Part shown: positions 8,454 through 15,752 of the stretch, piece after piece
Layout: every line of letters begins with the position of its first letter
Numbering within the stretch: position 1 is the stretch's first letter
Assembly (NCBI GenBank): GCA_001566965.1
Contig: LSNW01000032.1
Location: 434,001 to 498,000 of the forward strand
Direction: 5' to 3'
Length of the DNA: 64,000 nt
From: Methylothermaceae bacteria B42
GTDB lineage: Bacteria; Pseudomonadota; Gammaproteobacteria; Methylococcales; Methylothermaceae
Translations under genes and position numbers: made by a program
Notes under the pieces: generated by a model
Seen by the model: the letters and a program-made list of their open reading frames with translations, nothing else
What the model was told of the DNA's origin: nothing
Database searches by the model: none

Positions 8454-9623
8454 ATGAAAACTCTATCTATTCCCCATCACGTCTATTTGGTTTCAGAAGA
8501 TGCTGCTCCCAATATAACCCCGGCGCTGGACAGAACCCTCCGGCCTACTGAAGTGACGCTGGTGGTAAGCCCGGATATGAATCAACGCGCCCTTTGGCTG
8601 AGCCGCGTTTTGAAGCAAGCGGCGGGCGTAAAAGTGAATACCTGGCAGGTGGATGACGCTTGGGATGTGGAACATCTGCTCGAGCGTTTTATGTCGCTAC
8701 TGGAACAGACACCATCACTGCCGGCGCTCAACGCGACAGGGGGCACCAAACCGATGAGCATTGCCGCCTTCGAAGCCTTCCGCGCCTATGAATGCCCGGT
8801 ATTCTATGTCCACCCTTTTACCGATGAATTGTACTGGCTCCATCCTCAACACTTGCCCAGCCATCAACTGGAGGATCGAATCAAACTACGCCATTTTCTA
8901 ATGGCCTATGGCGCAGAAATCAAATCTGAAGGGAGTAGCGGCATCCTCCCCGCTTATCAGGCACTCACGGAGCATTTGATCCAAGAAATCCAGCAATATG
9001 GGCAAGTCATCGCCACGCTTAATTGGTACGCAACCTTGGCCGAAGAAACGCTCATCTCCCCTCCTCTGCAACGGGACCATTTGCAATGGCCAGCTTTCAC
9101 TAAACTTCTCACCCGCTTTGAAGACGCTGGCGTGCTGCAAATCAAAGACGCCTGCCTTATCTTTCCCGATGAAACCGCCCGTGCTTTTGTCAATGGCGGA
9201 TGGCTGGAACAGTACGTCTATCTGCAAGTGGTCAAACTGCGTCAACAGTTACCCATCATCCAGGACGTCAAGCAACATCTGAAAATTACACGAGGCACAG
9301 CCACAGCAAAAATAGAGAACGAATTGGATGTGGCTTTGCTGGCCAATAATCGGCTTTATCTGATCGAATGCAAAACCCGCCGCTTTCCTGTTAAAAAACC
9401 CTCCGAAGGCCCGGGCGCGGAAGCCATCTATAAATTGGATACGCTCAAGGAATTGTTTGGAGGCTTGCACTGCCAAGGGATGATTGTCAGCTATTTACCC
9501 ATGCGCGAGGCTGACATCCGCCGTGCTCGCGACTTAGGTATTGAGATCTGCCAGGCTGGGCAACTACAAAATTTGAGCCATTACATTCAAGCGTGGATTC
9601 TGGCAAAACAAATCAGTTCTTGA
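8454..9623 (+). CDS. Card1-like CARF-domain nuclease (DUF1887 family), orphan
   Basis: Protein of 389 residues with three parts. An N-terminal CARF-like Rossmann domain carries the ligand loop NATGGTKPMS (93-102). A middle region of about residues 150-250 is probably winged-helix. A C-terminal PD-(D/E)XK nuclease core has E288-N-E-L-D292 and IEC-K with E305 and K307. This layout matches DUF1887 proteins such as VC1899 and Card1, which are activated by cyclic oligoadenylate from type III CRISPR complexes and degrade nucleic acid. No cas genes or repeat-spacer array exist in this window, so the activating signal must come from elsewhere or be different. It is flanked upstream by two repeat elements and downstream by the ba3 oxidase genes. 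Confidence 0.85.
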   Translation: MKTLSIPHHVYLVSEDAAPNITPALDRTLRPTEVTLVVSPDMNQRALWLSRVLKQAAGVKVNTWQVDDAWDVEHLLERFMSLLEQTPSLPALNATGGTKPMSIAAFEAFRAYECPVFYVHPFTDELYWLHPQHLPSHQLEDRIKLRHFLMAYGAEIKSEGSSGILPAYQALTEHLIQEIQQYGQVIATLNWYATLAEETLISPPLQRDHLQWPAFTKLLTRFEDAGVLQIKDACLIFPDETARAFVNGGWLEQYVYLQVVKLRQQLPIIQDVKQHLKITRGTATAKIENELDVALLANNRLYLIECKTRRFPVKKPSEGPGAEAIYKLDTLKELFGGLHCQGMIVSYLPMREADIRRARDLGIEICQAGQLQNLSHYIQAWILAKQISS

Positions 9624-9778
9624 ATAAGATGGCTCATCCCTGCTTCATCCCTAAATCGGACTGTCGCAACCGTTCTTCTTCCCAGTAAAAAAGTTCCAAA
9701 AAAAAAACGTATCAATGCTTGATTTCTTTGAATAATTTTAGCAAACTCTGATTTTCACATCTGCGAGGAGGATTTGTC

Positions 9779-9934
9779 ATGGGCCAACCACTCAGCGAAA
9801 AAGAAAAGCAGCAAATACTCAATTCCCCACCCAAAGGCACCTGGGCACTGATGCTCATGGTTGGCATCGGGATGGCCGTCGCTTGGTTATTCCTCTATTT
9901 CGGGGTCTTCATTCCCCGTGGCAGCGTTCAATGA
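9779..9934 (+). CDS. cbaD: ba3-type cytochrome c oxidase small subunit (IIa-like)
   Basis: Small gene of 51 residues, easily missed. It encodes a soluble N-terminus (MGQPLSEKEKQQ) and one membrane helix (ALMLMVGIGMAVAWLFLY) ending in FIPRG. A strong GAGGAGGA ribosome site precedes ATG 9779, and subunit II begins 8 nt after its stop. Position, size and topology match subunit IIa of ba3-type oxidases, which packs against the core subunits. Identification rests mainly on context. Confidence 0.75.
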   Translation: MGQPLSEKEKQQILNSPPKGTWALMLMVGIGMAVAWLFLYFGVFIPRGSVQ

Positions 9935-9942
9935 GGTGAATC

Positions 9943-10464
9943 ATGCATATCGATCCATTAGAAAAAAAATGGCTCTACATTGCCTTTGGCATGGTGGGAC
10001 TATTCCTGGGGGCAATTTTTCTCACTGCTTTGATTCCAGGCATTCATCCACCGAGTAACGTGGAAACCATCGATTCCGCCCGTTTGCACTTGAGTGAAGA
10101 GTTTGCCGAAGATAATTTAGGCGTCAAAATCAATCCCGACGGCACCATCAGGGTAACCATGGTAGCTGGCCGCTATGGCTTTTTCCCTCGCCATATTACC
10201 CTTCCCGCCGATACACCCGTCACTTTCCGCTGGGCCAGCATTGATGTATTGCACGGGGTCCACATGCCCATGACCAATATGAGTACTATGGTAGTTCCAG
10301 GGTTCGTGGCGCAGGTAACCACTGTCTTCCCCAAGCCCGGTGACTATCCGCTACTGTGCAACGAATATTGCGGAACCGGTCATGATTTCATGTGGAGTAA
10401 GGTCACCATTGTGGCCAAACAAACCTGGGAGCGCGAACACCCAAACCAAGGAGGTAAGTCATGA
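9943..10464 (+). CDS. cbaB: ba3-type cytochrome c oxidase subunit II
   Basis: Electron-entry subunit of 173 residues: one N-terminal membrane helix (about residues 10-32), then a periplasmic cupredoxin domain with the CuA site CNEYCGTGHDFM (Cys-x3-Cys-x3-His-x2-Met) and the upstream His in DVLHGVHMP. A single N-terminal helix is the B-family (ba3) form rather than the two-helix A-type. The preceding GAGGTG ribosome site follows the small-subunit stop directly, and its end overlaps the subunit I start by 4 nt (ATGA). It accepts electrons from the cytochrome c encoded downstream or from similar donors. Confidence 0.92.
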   Translation: MHIDPLEKKWLYIAFGMVGLFLGAIFLTALIPGIHPPSNVETIDSARLHLSEEFAEDNLGVKINPDGTIRVTMVAGRYGFFPRHITLPADTPVTFRWASIDVLHGVHMPMTNMSTMVVPGFVAQVTTVFPKPGDYPLLCNEYCGTGHDFMWSKVTIVAKQTWEREHPNQGGKS

Positions 10465-12083
10465 TAGACACTCAAGTTAGACGTTTGAGCGCCTGGAATA
10501 TGATTGTGGCCTTCGCCGCCTTCATCCTCGCTTGCTTCATGGGCTTCTTCCAGGTACTGGAGCGCAGCGGACTGTTTGATTTCCTGGAATCTCCCAAACT
10601 ATACTTCACCTCGGTCAGTACCCATGGAGTACTCATGGCTTACGTCCTGACCACTTTTTTCATCATGGGTTTTGGCTATTACACTGCCGCCACCACGTTG
10701 AAACGGCCCATCTGGAAGCCCACCATCGCTTGGGCGGGATTTGCCATCACTTTGTTTGGTACTGTCTTGGCGGCCATTCCGCTGCTCACCGGAAAGGCCT
10801 CTGTTCTCTACACCTTCTACCCGCCTATCCAGGCTCACCCCGCCTTTTACATCGGCGCGGCTCTCCTGGTAGTGGGTTCATGGGTATGGTGCGCCATCAT
10901 GGTAATCATGGCCGTACAATGGAAACGGGATAATCCTGATCAACCGCTGCCGTTGGCCATGTTCGCCACCGTCGCTAACGCCTTGCTGTGGCTTTGGACC
11001 AGTGCCGGTGTGGCCATGGAGGTGGTATTTCAGCTCATTCCTTGGGCCTTGGGATGGAGCGACACCATAGATCCGGGCCTTGCTCGCACATTGTTTGCCT
11101 GGACCTTGCATCCCATTGTTTATTTTTGGTTGATACCCGCCTATACAGCCTTGTATTGTTTCGTACCAAGAGCCGCCGGTGGATACCTTTTCAGTGACGA
11201 GATGGCGCGGCTGGCATTTCTGGGACTGTTGGTCTTCAGCCTCCCCATTGGATTTCATCACCTTTACATGGATCCCGAACAAGCCGCGGGCTGGAAGCTA
11301 ATGCATGGCGTGGGAACTTTCATTGTCGCGGTCCCCACCCTGGTAACGGGATTTACGGTATTAGCTTCCATGGAAATTGCCGGCCGCCTCAATGGCGGCA
11401 AAGGACTGTTTGGCTGGATCGGCGCCCTACCCTGGCGCAACCCCATGGTACTGGCGGCAATTCTGGCCTTTCTTATGTTAGTCCTGGGGGGCTTCGGCGG
11501 CATCGTCAACGCCAGCTACGCCTTGAACGCCATGGTTCATAATACCGCTTGGGTACCGGGGCATTTCCATCTAATCTTTGCGGGAACCACCGTGATCATG
11601 TATTTTGCCATTGCTTACCACCTTTGGCCAAAGATCACGGGCAAAAAACTTTATTCCAATACCCAAGCCTTGATTCAACTGTGGACCTGGTTCATTGGCA
11701 TGACTGTCCTCAGTTCCCCCTGGCACATTCTGGGAATGCTGGGACAACCCCGGCGAATCTCCAGTGTCACCTATAATAGTTTACTTACCCTGGCCTGGGA
11801 TCCTTATGAATTGTTCATGGTTATTGGTGGCGCCATCCTCCTGGGATCGGCCTGTCTTTTCATTTATATCCTCGTGAAAACTCAGGTCAATTCAGAGCAG
11901 GAGACAAATGTGGAACCTGAGTATTCCCAGCCCATCCATCAGCCGGAAGACATGCCCCCTTGGGTGGAAAACATCAAGCTTTGGAATATCGTGATTGCGG
12001 TTTATATGCTGGCGAGTTTTGGCATTCCCATCGCCCAATTCTTTTTCATGGATACTTTCGATTCAATTCCCTGGGGGTACTGA
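10461..12083 (+). CDS. cbaA: ba3-type cytochrome c oxidase subunit I
   Basis: Catalytic haem-copper subunit of 540 residues and about 13 membrane helices. Visible ligands include HPIVYFW and GFHHLYMDP (CuB histidines) and WVPGHFHLIF (high-spin haem histidine region). The lack of the A-type D-channel pattern and the pairing with a one-helix subunit II place it in the B family, whose members have high oxygen affinity. It is translationally coupled to subunit II, and the next gene, a di-haem cytochrome c, begins 1 nt after its stop. Confidence 0.93.
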   Translation: MIDTQVRRLSAWNMIVAFAAFILACFMGFFQVLERSGLFDFLESPKLYFTSVSTHGVLMAYVLTTFFIMGFGYYTAATTLKRPIWKPTIAWAGFAITLFGTVLAAIPLLTGKASVLYTFYPPIQAHPAFYIGAALLVVGSWVWCAIMVIMAVQWKRDNPDQPLPLAMFATVANALLWLWTSAGVAMEVVFQLIPWALGWSDTIDPGLARTLFAWTLHPIVYFWLIPAYTALYCFVPRAAGGYLFSDEMARLAFLGLLVFSLPIGFHHLYMDPEQAAGWKLMHGVGTFIVAVPTLVTGFTVLASMEIAGRLNGGKGLFGWIGALPWRNPMVLAAILAFLMLVLGGFGGIVNASYALNAMVHNTAWVPGHFHLIFAGTTVIMYFAIAYHLWPKITGKKLYSNTQALIQLWTWFIGMTVLSSPWHILGMLGQPRRISSVTYNSLLTLAWDPYELFMVIGGAILLGSACLFIYILVKTQVNSEQETNVEPEYSQPIHQPEDMPPWVENIKLWNIVIAVYMLASFGIPIAQFFFMDTFDSIPWGY

Positions 12084-12084
12084 C

Positions 12085-12738
12085 ATGCAAAAATGGATAA
12101 TTGGACTCAGCTGTCTGCTGGCGACCGGGTTAATCCAGGCGGAACCTTCCAGCAAAGTTGCCTGGACGGCGGAAACACTGAACCTGGTGGAAAGTGGCAA
12201 TCCCGAAAAAGGCAAGCAACTGGCCGAGACTTGCGCCAGTTGCCATGGTAGCGAAGGCATCAGCACCAACCCGGCTTTCCCTTCCCTGGCGGGGCAGTTG
12301 CCTACTTACCTGTACCGGCAACTGAGGGATTACAAGGATGGTAGCCGGCAGAACCCCCTGATGCAGAATTTCGCCAGTGGCCTGAGTGATCAGGACATGG
12401 CTGACCTGGCCGCCTGGTACGCACAGCTCCCTCCACCTGTCCGGGAACGCACTGGCGAAAAGGACTTTGAGAAGATCATGCCCCTGGTTATCCATGGGGA
12501 CAGCAAGCGGATAATTCCCCCTTGCTATGCCTGTCATGGCGCCCATGGCGAAGGGGAAAAAATCGACACGCCTAGAATTGCCGGTCAGTCGGTTGAATTT
12601 TTAAAGCAAGTGCTAAAGGATTACAAAACCGGCATCCGCCACAATGATATCTATCGCAGGATGCGCCTGATCGCCGAACAGCTCACTGATGAGGAAATCG
12701 AAGGACTGGCGGAATATTATTCTACCCTGCAACCCTGA
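12085..12738 (+). CDS. Di-haem cytochrome c (c4-like)
   Basis: Periplasmic protein of 217 residues with a signal peptide ending near IQA and two c-type haem sites, CASCH and CYACH, in two homologous halves as in cytochrome c4. The ATG at 12085 is chosen because it starts the signal peptide and follows GGGGG by eight bases; a longer frame from 11995 would only overlap subunit I. It lies directly behind the ba3 oxidase genes and is the obvious candidate electron donor to the CuA centre. Each half has the usual distal Met region (GLSDQDM; MRLIAEQLTDEE). Confidence 0.88.
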   Translation: MQKWIIGLSCLLATGLIQAEPSSKVAWTAETLNLVESGNPEKGKQLAETCASCHGSEGISTNPAFPSLAGQLPTYLYRQLRDYKDGSRQNPLMQNFASGLSDQDMADLAAWYAQLPPPVRERTGEKDFEKIMPLVIHGDSKRIIPPCYACHGAHGEGEKIDTPRIAGQSVEFLKQVLKDYKTGIRHNDIYRRMRLIAEQLTDEEIEGLAEYYSTLQP

Positions 12739-12777
12739 CTCAGATAATCGGGGCAGTCACCCTGCCCCGTGTTCCCC

Positions 12778-13287
12778 ATGCTTTCCAAAAAGATTTTACT
12801 TTTTCTTAGTCTTTTAACAGTTTGGGTTGCTCACCCTGCCCCCGCCACCAATGCCTGGGACATGCCTCCCTTACTGCTCCCTGATTTACAGGGAAAACAA
12901 CATAATCTCTATGATTGGCATGGACGTGTCATCCTGCTCAACTTCTGGGCCAGTTGGTGTGGTCCGTGCCAGATTGAACTTCCCCATCTGGTGGATTATC
13001 AAAAACGATACGGCGGCCAAGGGCTGCAGGTCATCGGTATTGGTCTGGACGACCCCGCCAAACTGGCTAATGTGGCCCGCACCTTGAATCTCCCGTATCC
13101 CATCCTTCACGCTCCCGCCAAACAAGCGGTCACCCTGCTGCAACAGTGGGGCGATCGTCCCGGGGTTTTACCTTATACGGTGGTGATTGACCGGGATGGC
13201 ACGATGGTTTTCCAGCGAGTAGGCGTCTTCGACGACGAAGCTTTCGAGCTCGTAGTATTACCTTTGCTCCAAAGTCCCGTTCATTGA
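12778..13287 (+). CDS. TlpA/ResA-type thioredoxin
   Basis: Secreted or membrane-anchored thioredoxin-fold protein of about 169 residues: N-terminal hydrophobic signal (MLSKKILLFLSLL), then the redox motif WASWCGPCQIELP and the cis-proline region GVLPYTVVIDRDG. Such proteins reduce haem-site cysteines of apocytochrome c or help insert copper into CuA, which fits its place behind the oxidase and cytochrome c genes. GTG 12769 is an alternative start; neither start has a clear ribosome site. A hairpin GGGGCAG/CTGCCCC (12750-12768) sits just before it. The 3' end overlaps the convergent toxin gene by 7 nt. Confidence 0.85.
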   Translation: MLSKKILLFLSLLTVWVAHPAPATNAWDMPPLLLPDLQGKQHNLYDWHGRVILLNFWASWCGPCQIELPHLVDYQKRYGGQGLQVIGIGLDDPAKLANVARTLNLPYPILHAPAKQAVTLLQQWGDRPGVLPYTVVIDRDGTMVFQRVGVFDDEAFELVVLPLLQSPVH

Positions 13288-13685
13288 ATCTGAATATCGT
13301 TAATATGAAGCACCGGTGCGGGATAGCGGACAACCTGCTTATCGGCAGTGAGCAAAGTAACGCCCTCAACCAGGGACTGAGCCACAAGCATGCGGTCAAA
13401 AGGGTCCTTATGGATTGCCGGCAATAGCCCTATTTCCACCGCATGACGGCTGGAAACCGGCAGCTCCTCATAGCCATTATCCAATAACCCACGGCGCAGC
13501 ACCCGGCAATCCACCTGAAAATCCGGCCGATTCAAGCCGGTTTTAATCGCAATCTCCCACATACTGGCGGCGCTGAACCATAACTCATTGCCTGCATCCT
13601 TCAAAAGCAGTCTTGCACAATCAGGCAACCGCTCTGGCATGCCAGCGGCCCAGAGCAAGACGTGCGTATCCAACAGCAGCTTCAC
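13281..13685 (-). CDS. PIN-domain toxin, VapC type
   Basis: Protein of 134 residues with the PIN nuclease acidic residues in LLDTHVLLW, MWEIAIK, DPFDRMLVAQS and LLTADKQV. This is the Sll0205/VapC-like subgroup of RNA-cleaving toxins. It overlaps its antitoxin gene by 4 nt (13682-13685), the usual coupled order antitoxin then toxin. All expected acidic residues are in place, so the module looks intact. Confidence 0.9.
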   Translation of the reverse strand: MKLLLDTHVLLWAAGMPERLPDCARLLLKDAGNELWFSAASMWEIAIKTGLNRPDFQVDCRVLRRGLLDNGYEELPVSSRHAVEIGLLPAIHKDPFDRMLVAQSLVEGVTLLTADKQVVRYPAPVLHINDIQIQ

Positions 13686-13927
13686 GCTTCCCGGTTAAAA
13701 AGTTGTTCAATGACCTCCTCACCCATGCGGTCAAAGTCTTCGGGCACTTTGATTTGCCCTGATAAAAAACCAAGCCGCCTTTTCTGACCCGGTTCCGGGG
13801 CATCCAGCGCCATCAGTTTTGCAATGGGTTTGCCGGCCTTGGCGATAATGATCGTTTCGCCCTTGGCTGCCTCTTCGACAATGCGGGAGAGATGGGTCTT
13901 CGCCTCATGCATGTTAACGGTTTTCAT
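13682..13927 (-). CDS. Phd/YefM-family antitoxin
   Basis: Protein of 81 residues beginning MKTVNMHEAKTHLSRIVEEAAKGETIIIAKAGKPIAKL, the DNA-binding N-terminal fold of Phd/YefM antitoxins, with a charged C-terminal tail that would wrap the toxin. It is first gene of the pair and overlaps the PIN toxin by 4 nt. It is expected to repress its own promoter, probably through the inverted repeat just upstream (13939-13961). Confidence 0.9.
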   Translation of the reverse strand: MKTVNMHEAKTHLSRIVEEAAKGETIIIAKAGKPIAKLMALDAPEPGQKRRLGFLSGQIKVPEDFDRMGEEVIEQLFNREA

Positions 13928-13938
13928 GATATGATTCC

Positions 13939-13961
13939 AACTAAACCAATCGAACTTAGTT
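13939..13961. promoter_or_regulatory. Candidate operator of the Phd-PIN module
   Basis: Inverted repeat AACTAA-N11-TTAGTT, 12 bp upstream of the antitoxin start on the minus strand. Autoregulation through such sites is normal for Phd antitoxins; binding here is inferred. Confidence 0.4.
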
Positions 13962-14070
13962 TATCATGTTTCTGCTTTTAAAAAGCCAACAAGAGATTTT
14001 TATTTTCCGTATCTACGCTTCCATGGTTATTATGTTGGAGAATATTTAAGAAACATCAGAAGAGGATGTC

Positions 14071-14355
14071 ATGCTGGGAGGTTTAATTGCCATCGCTGTC
14101 GCCGTCTGGTTCTTTACCAGCGCCCAAAAGGCGCCCGGTAAGGAACCTGTTCAATGGGCCGCCATTGGCGTGGGCGTCTATTACGGAATATTGTTTTTAT
14201 GGACCATTGTGACGGATATCGGCTTCATGGCCGATTTACACCACAAAAGCATCACCATTGGCGCAATCGTCCACTATATGGGGCCGGCGCTGGGGATTTT
14301 GGCTACTTGGTGGGTAAGAAGGCAATGGCTTTTGCCATCTAAAAAAGCAAATTGA
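14071..14355 (+). CDS. Small membrane protein of unknown function
   Basis: 94 residues with three hydrophobic segments (about 2-17, 29-48 and 63-80) and a basic C-terminus (RRQWLLPSKKAN). An AGAGGATG-like ribosome site precedes ATG 14071. I do not recognise the family. It stands alone between the toxin-antitoxin pair and a repeat element. Confidence 0.6.
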   Translation: MLGGLIAIAVAVWFFTSAQKAPGKEPVQWAAIGVGVYYGILFLWTIVTDIGFMADLHHKSITIGAIVHYMGPALGILATWWVRRQWLLPSKKAN

Positions 14356-14366
14356 CCCGCGCACCG

Positions 14367-14503
14367 CTAAGGAAACGCTGATTAATTCACAATTTTCATT
14401 CCCGCGAAAGCGGGAATCTATAACCCATTGAAAATAAAGCACTGGAGTCCGAGTTTCCGCTCCGCTTCGCCCGAAATGACGAATAAATCAGCGATTCCTA
14501 AGG
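14367..14503. repeat. MITE-like element with terminal inverted repeats
   Basis: The ends CTAAGGAAACGCTGATTA (from 14367) and its near inverse TAAATCAGCGATTCCTAAGG (to 14503) bracket 137 bp. Inside is the hairpin CCCGCGAAAGCGGG, a motif common in dispersed proteobacterial repeats. No coding potential. Only one copy was seen in this window. Confidence 0.55.
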
Positions 14504-14520
14504 ATCTTCCTCCAAAACCC

Positions 14521-15627
14521 TTATTGGGCTAAGTTCTTAACGTCGCCCTTTCGCGCACTATGCCATTGCACTGGGTAACGGGAAAGAACCTGTTCCAAGA
14601 AAGCAGGCATTTTCTCAGCAAGAAAAGCTCGCTTGACCCTGTCCTTGATAGCGGAAAAAGCTTTCTGTTGGCCTGGCTTGCGGTCCGTAATAATGAGCAA
14701 GTGAAAACCGCGCGGGGTTTGAATGACCTCACTGACGGTATTATCCGGCAAGGTCGCCAATGCTTTTTCAATTGCAGGCATGCCACTGCCTTCCTTCATC
14801 CACCCCATATCTCCGGCATTCTTTCGGCCGTAAGGGTCGATGCTGAATTCCTTGGCCAGTTTGAACAGGCTTTCCCCCGCCAGGATCTTATGCCTGAGCA
14901 TCTCTGCCAACTTACGATCTGCCACGACAATCTGGCCAATCCGGCGCCGCTCCGGTATTTTTCCAATCTCAGGATGGCGCTGATAATAATCGCGCAAAAC
15001 CGACTCATCGGGAATCCATTCCTTTTCCTTATGTTTGAGTAAAGAAGACACCAGCAACTCCCGCCTGAAACCGTTTACCTGTTCATTGACCTTAATACCA
15101 GCTTCCAGGGCCCCTTTTGCCAACAACTGCGTTTCGCTCAAATCCCCAAAGCGGCGCTTGAGCTCATTCAGTTTATCTTCCTTGCGCGCTTTGTATTGGC
15201 GGGAGATGTAAACGGCCCGGGCAGCGGAAAGGGCATCCAGATCCATACCTAAGGTGTCTCGCCAACGTTGCTCCTGATCATTGGGAATGGTGATTTGCTC
15301 CCGGAGTTGTTGAAGATAGCGTTGGGCCAAAAGACCTGCTTCAAAACTTTTGATTTCCGCCTTGAACTCAGGTGTCTGATCCAGTTTGAGTCTTTCCGCC
15401 TCCAGTCCCAGCGCCTGGAAATGAATCAAGCGTTGCAGCAAATCGCCGCGCAGGCTCGCCTGTTCATCAGCATCCAGGGTGGGAAATTGGGTGGCGAATG
15501 GCGAGGATTGGAGGGTTTTTTCCAACAGATCTTCGGTAATCGGCCGGCCACCCACCGTCACAATGACTCCTGCCCAGGCAGAAGTGCTAAAAACGACGAA
15601 AAATAACAAAGAAATTTTGCGGTTCAT
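14521..15627 (-). CDS. Periplasmic parvulin-type peptidyl-prolyl isomerase
   Basis: Protein of 368 residues with signal peptide MNRKISLLFFVVFSTSAWA, a SurA-like helical N-terminal chaperone region (about 25-200), and a parvulin domain (about 225-320) with RRIGQIVV, GESLFKLAKEFSIDP, AGDMGWMKEGSGMP and TPRGFHLLIITDRKP. It would assist folding of exported proteins. It lies downstream of the multihaem cytochrome gene in the same orientation and may help mature it, although two hairpins separate them. Confidence 0.88.
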   Translation of the reverse strand: MNRKISLLFFVVFSTSAWAGVIVTVGGRPITEDLLEKTLQSSPFATQFPTLDADEQASLRGDLLQRLIHFQALGLEAERLKLDQTPEFKAEIKSFEAGLLAQRYLQQLREQITIPNDQEQRWRDTLGMDLDALSAARAVYISRQYKARKEDKLNELKRRFGDLSETQLLAKGALEAGIKVNEQVNGFRRELLVSSLLKHKEKEWIPDESVLRDYYQRHPEIGKIPERRRIGQIVVADRKLAEMLRHKILAGESLFKLAKEFSIDPYGRKNAGDMGWMKEGSGMPAIEKALATLPDNTVSEVIQTPRGFHLLIITDRKPGQQKAFSAIKDRVKRAFLAEKMPAFLEQVLSRYPVQWHSARKGDVKNLAQ

Positions 15628-15664
15628 ACGCTTCTCGATATGGGTGTAAGCAGGATAACAGAGT

Positions 15665-15695
15665 TCAAGAGTGCCTTGAATTCAAGACACTCTTG
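15665..15695. repeat. Hairpin with internal palindrome
   Basis: TCAAGAGTG / CACTCTTGA arms enclose the palindrome CTTGAATTCAAG. It sits between the multihaem cytochrome and isomerase genes and may be an mRNA processing or attenuation structure; function unknown. Confidence 0.4.
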
Positions 15696-15728
15696 ATCCC
15701 TTACGCCTTCGTAAAGAAAAGACTCCCT

Positions 15729-15752
15729 GTAAAAACTGGTACCAGTTTTTAC
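15729..15752 (-). terminator. Hairpin terminator of the multihaem cytochrome gene
   Basis: Perfect palindrome with core AAAAACTGGTACCAGTTTTT (15731-15750), overlapping the stop codon of the cytochrome gene. The flanking A and T runs give a rho-independent shape on the minus strand. Confidence 0.6.

Noticed and set aside
8454-9623. A type III CRISPR locus around the CARF nuclease
   Set aside because: No regular repeat-spacer pattern and no Cas proteins were seen on either strand in the window.
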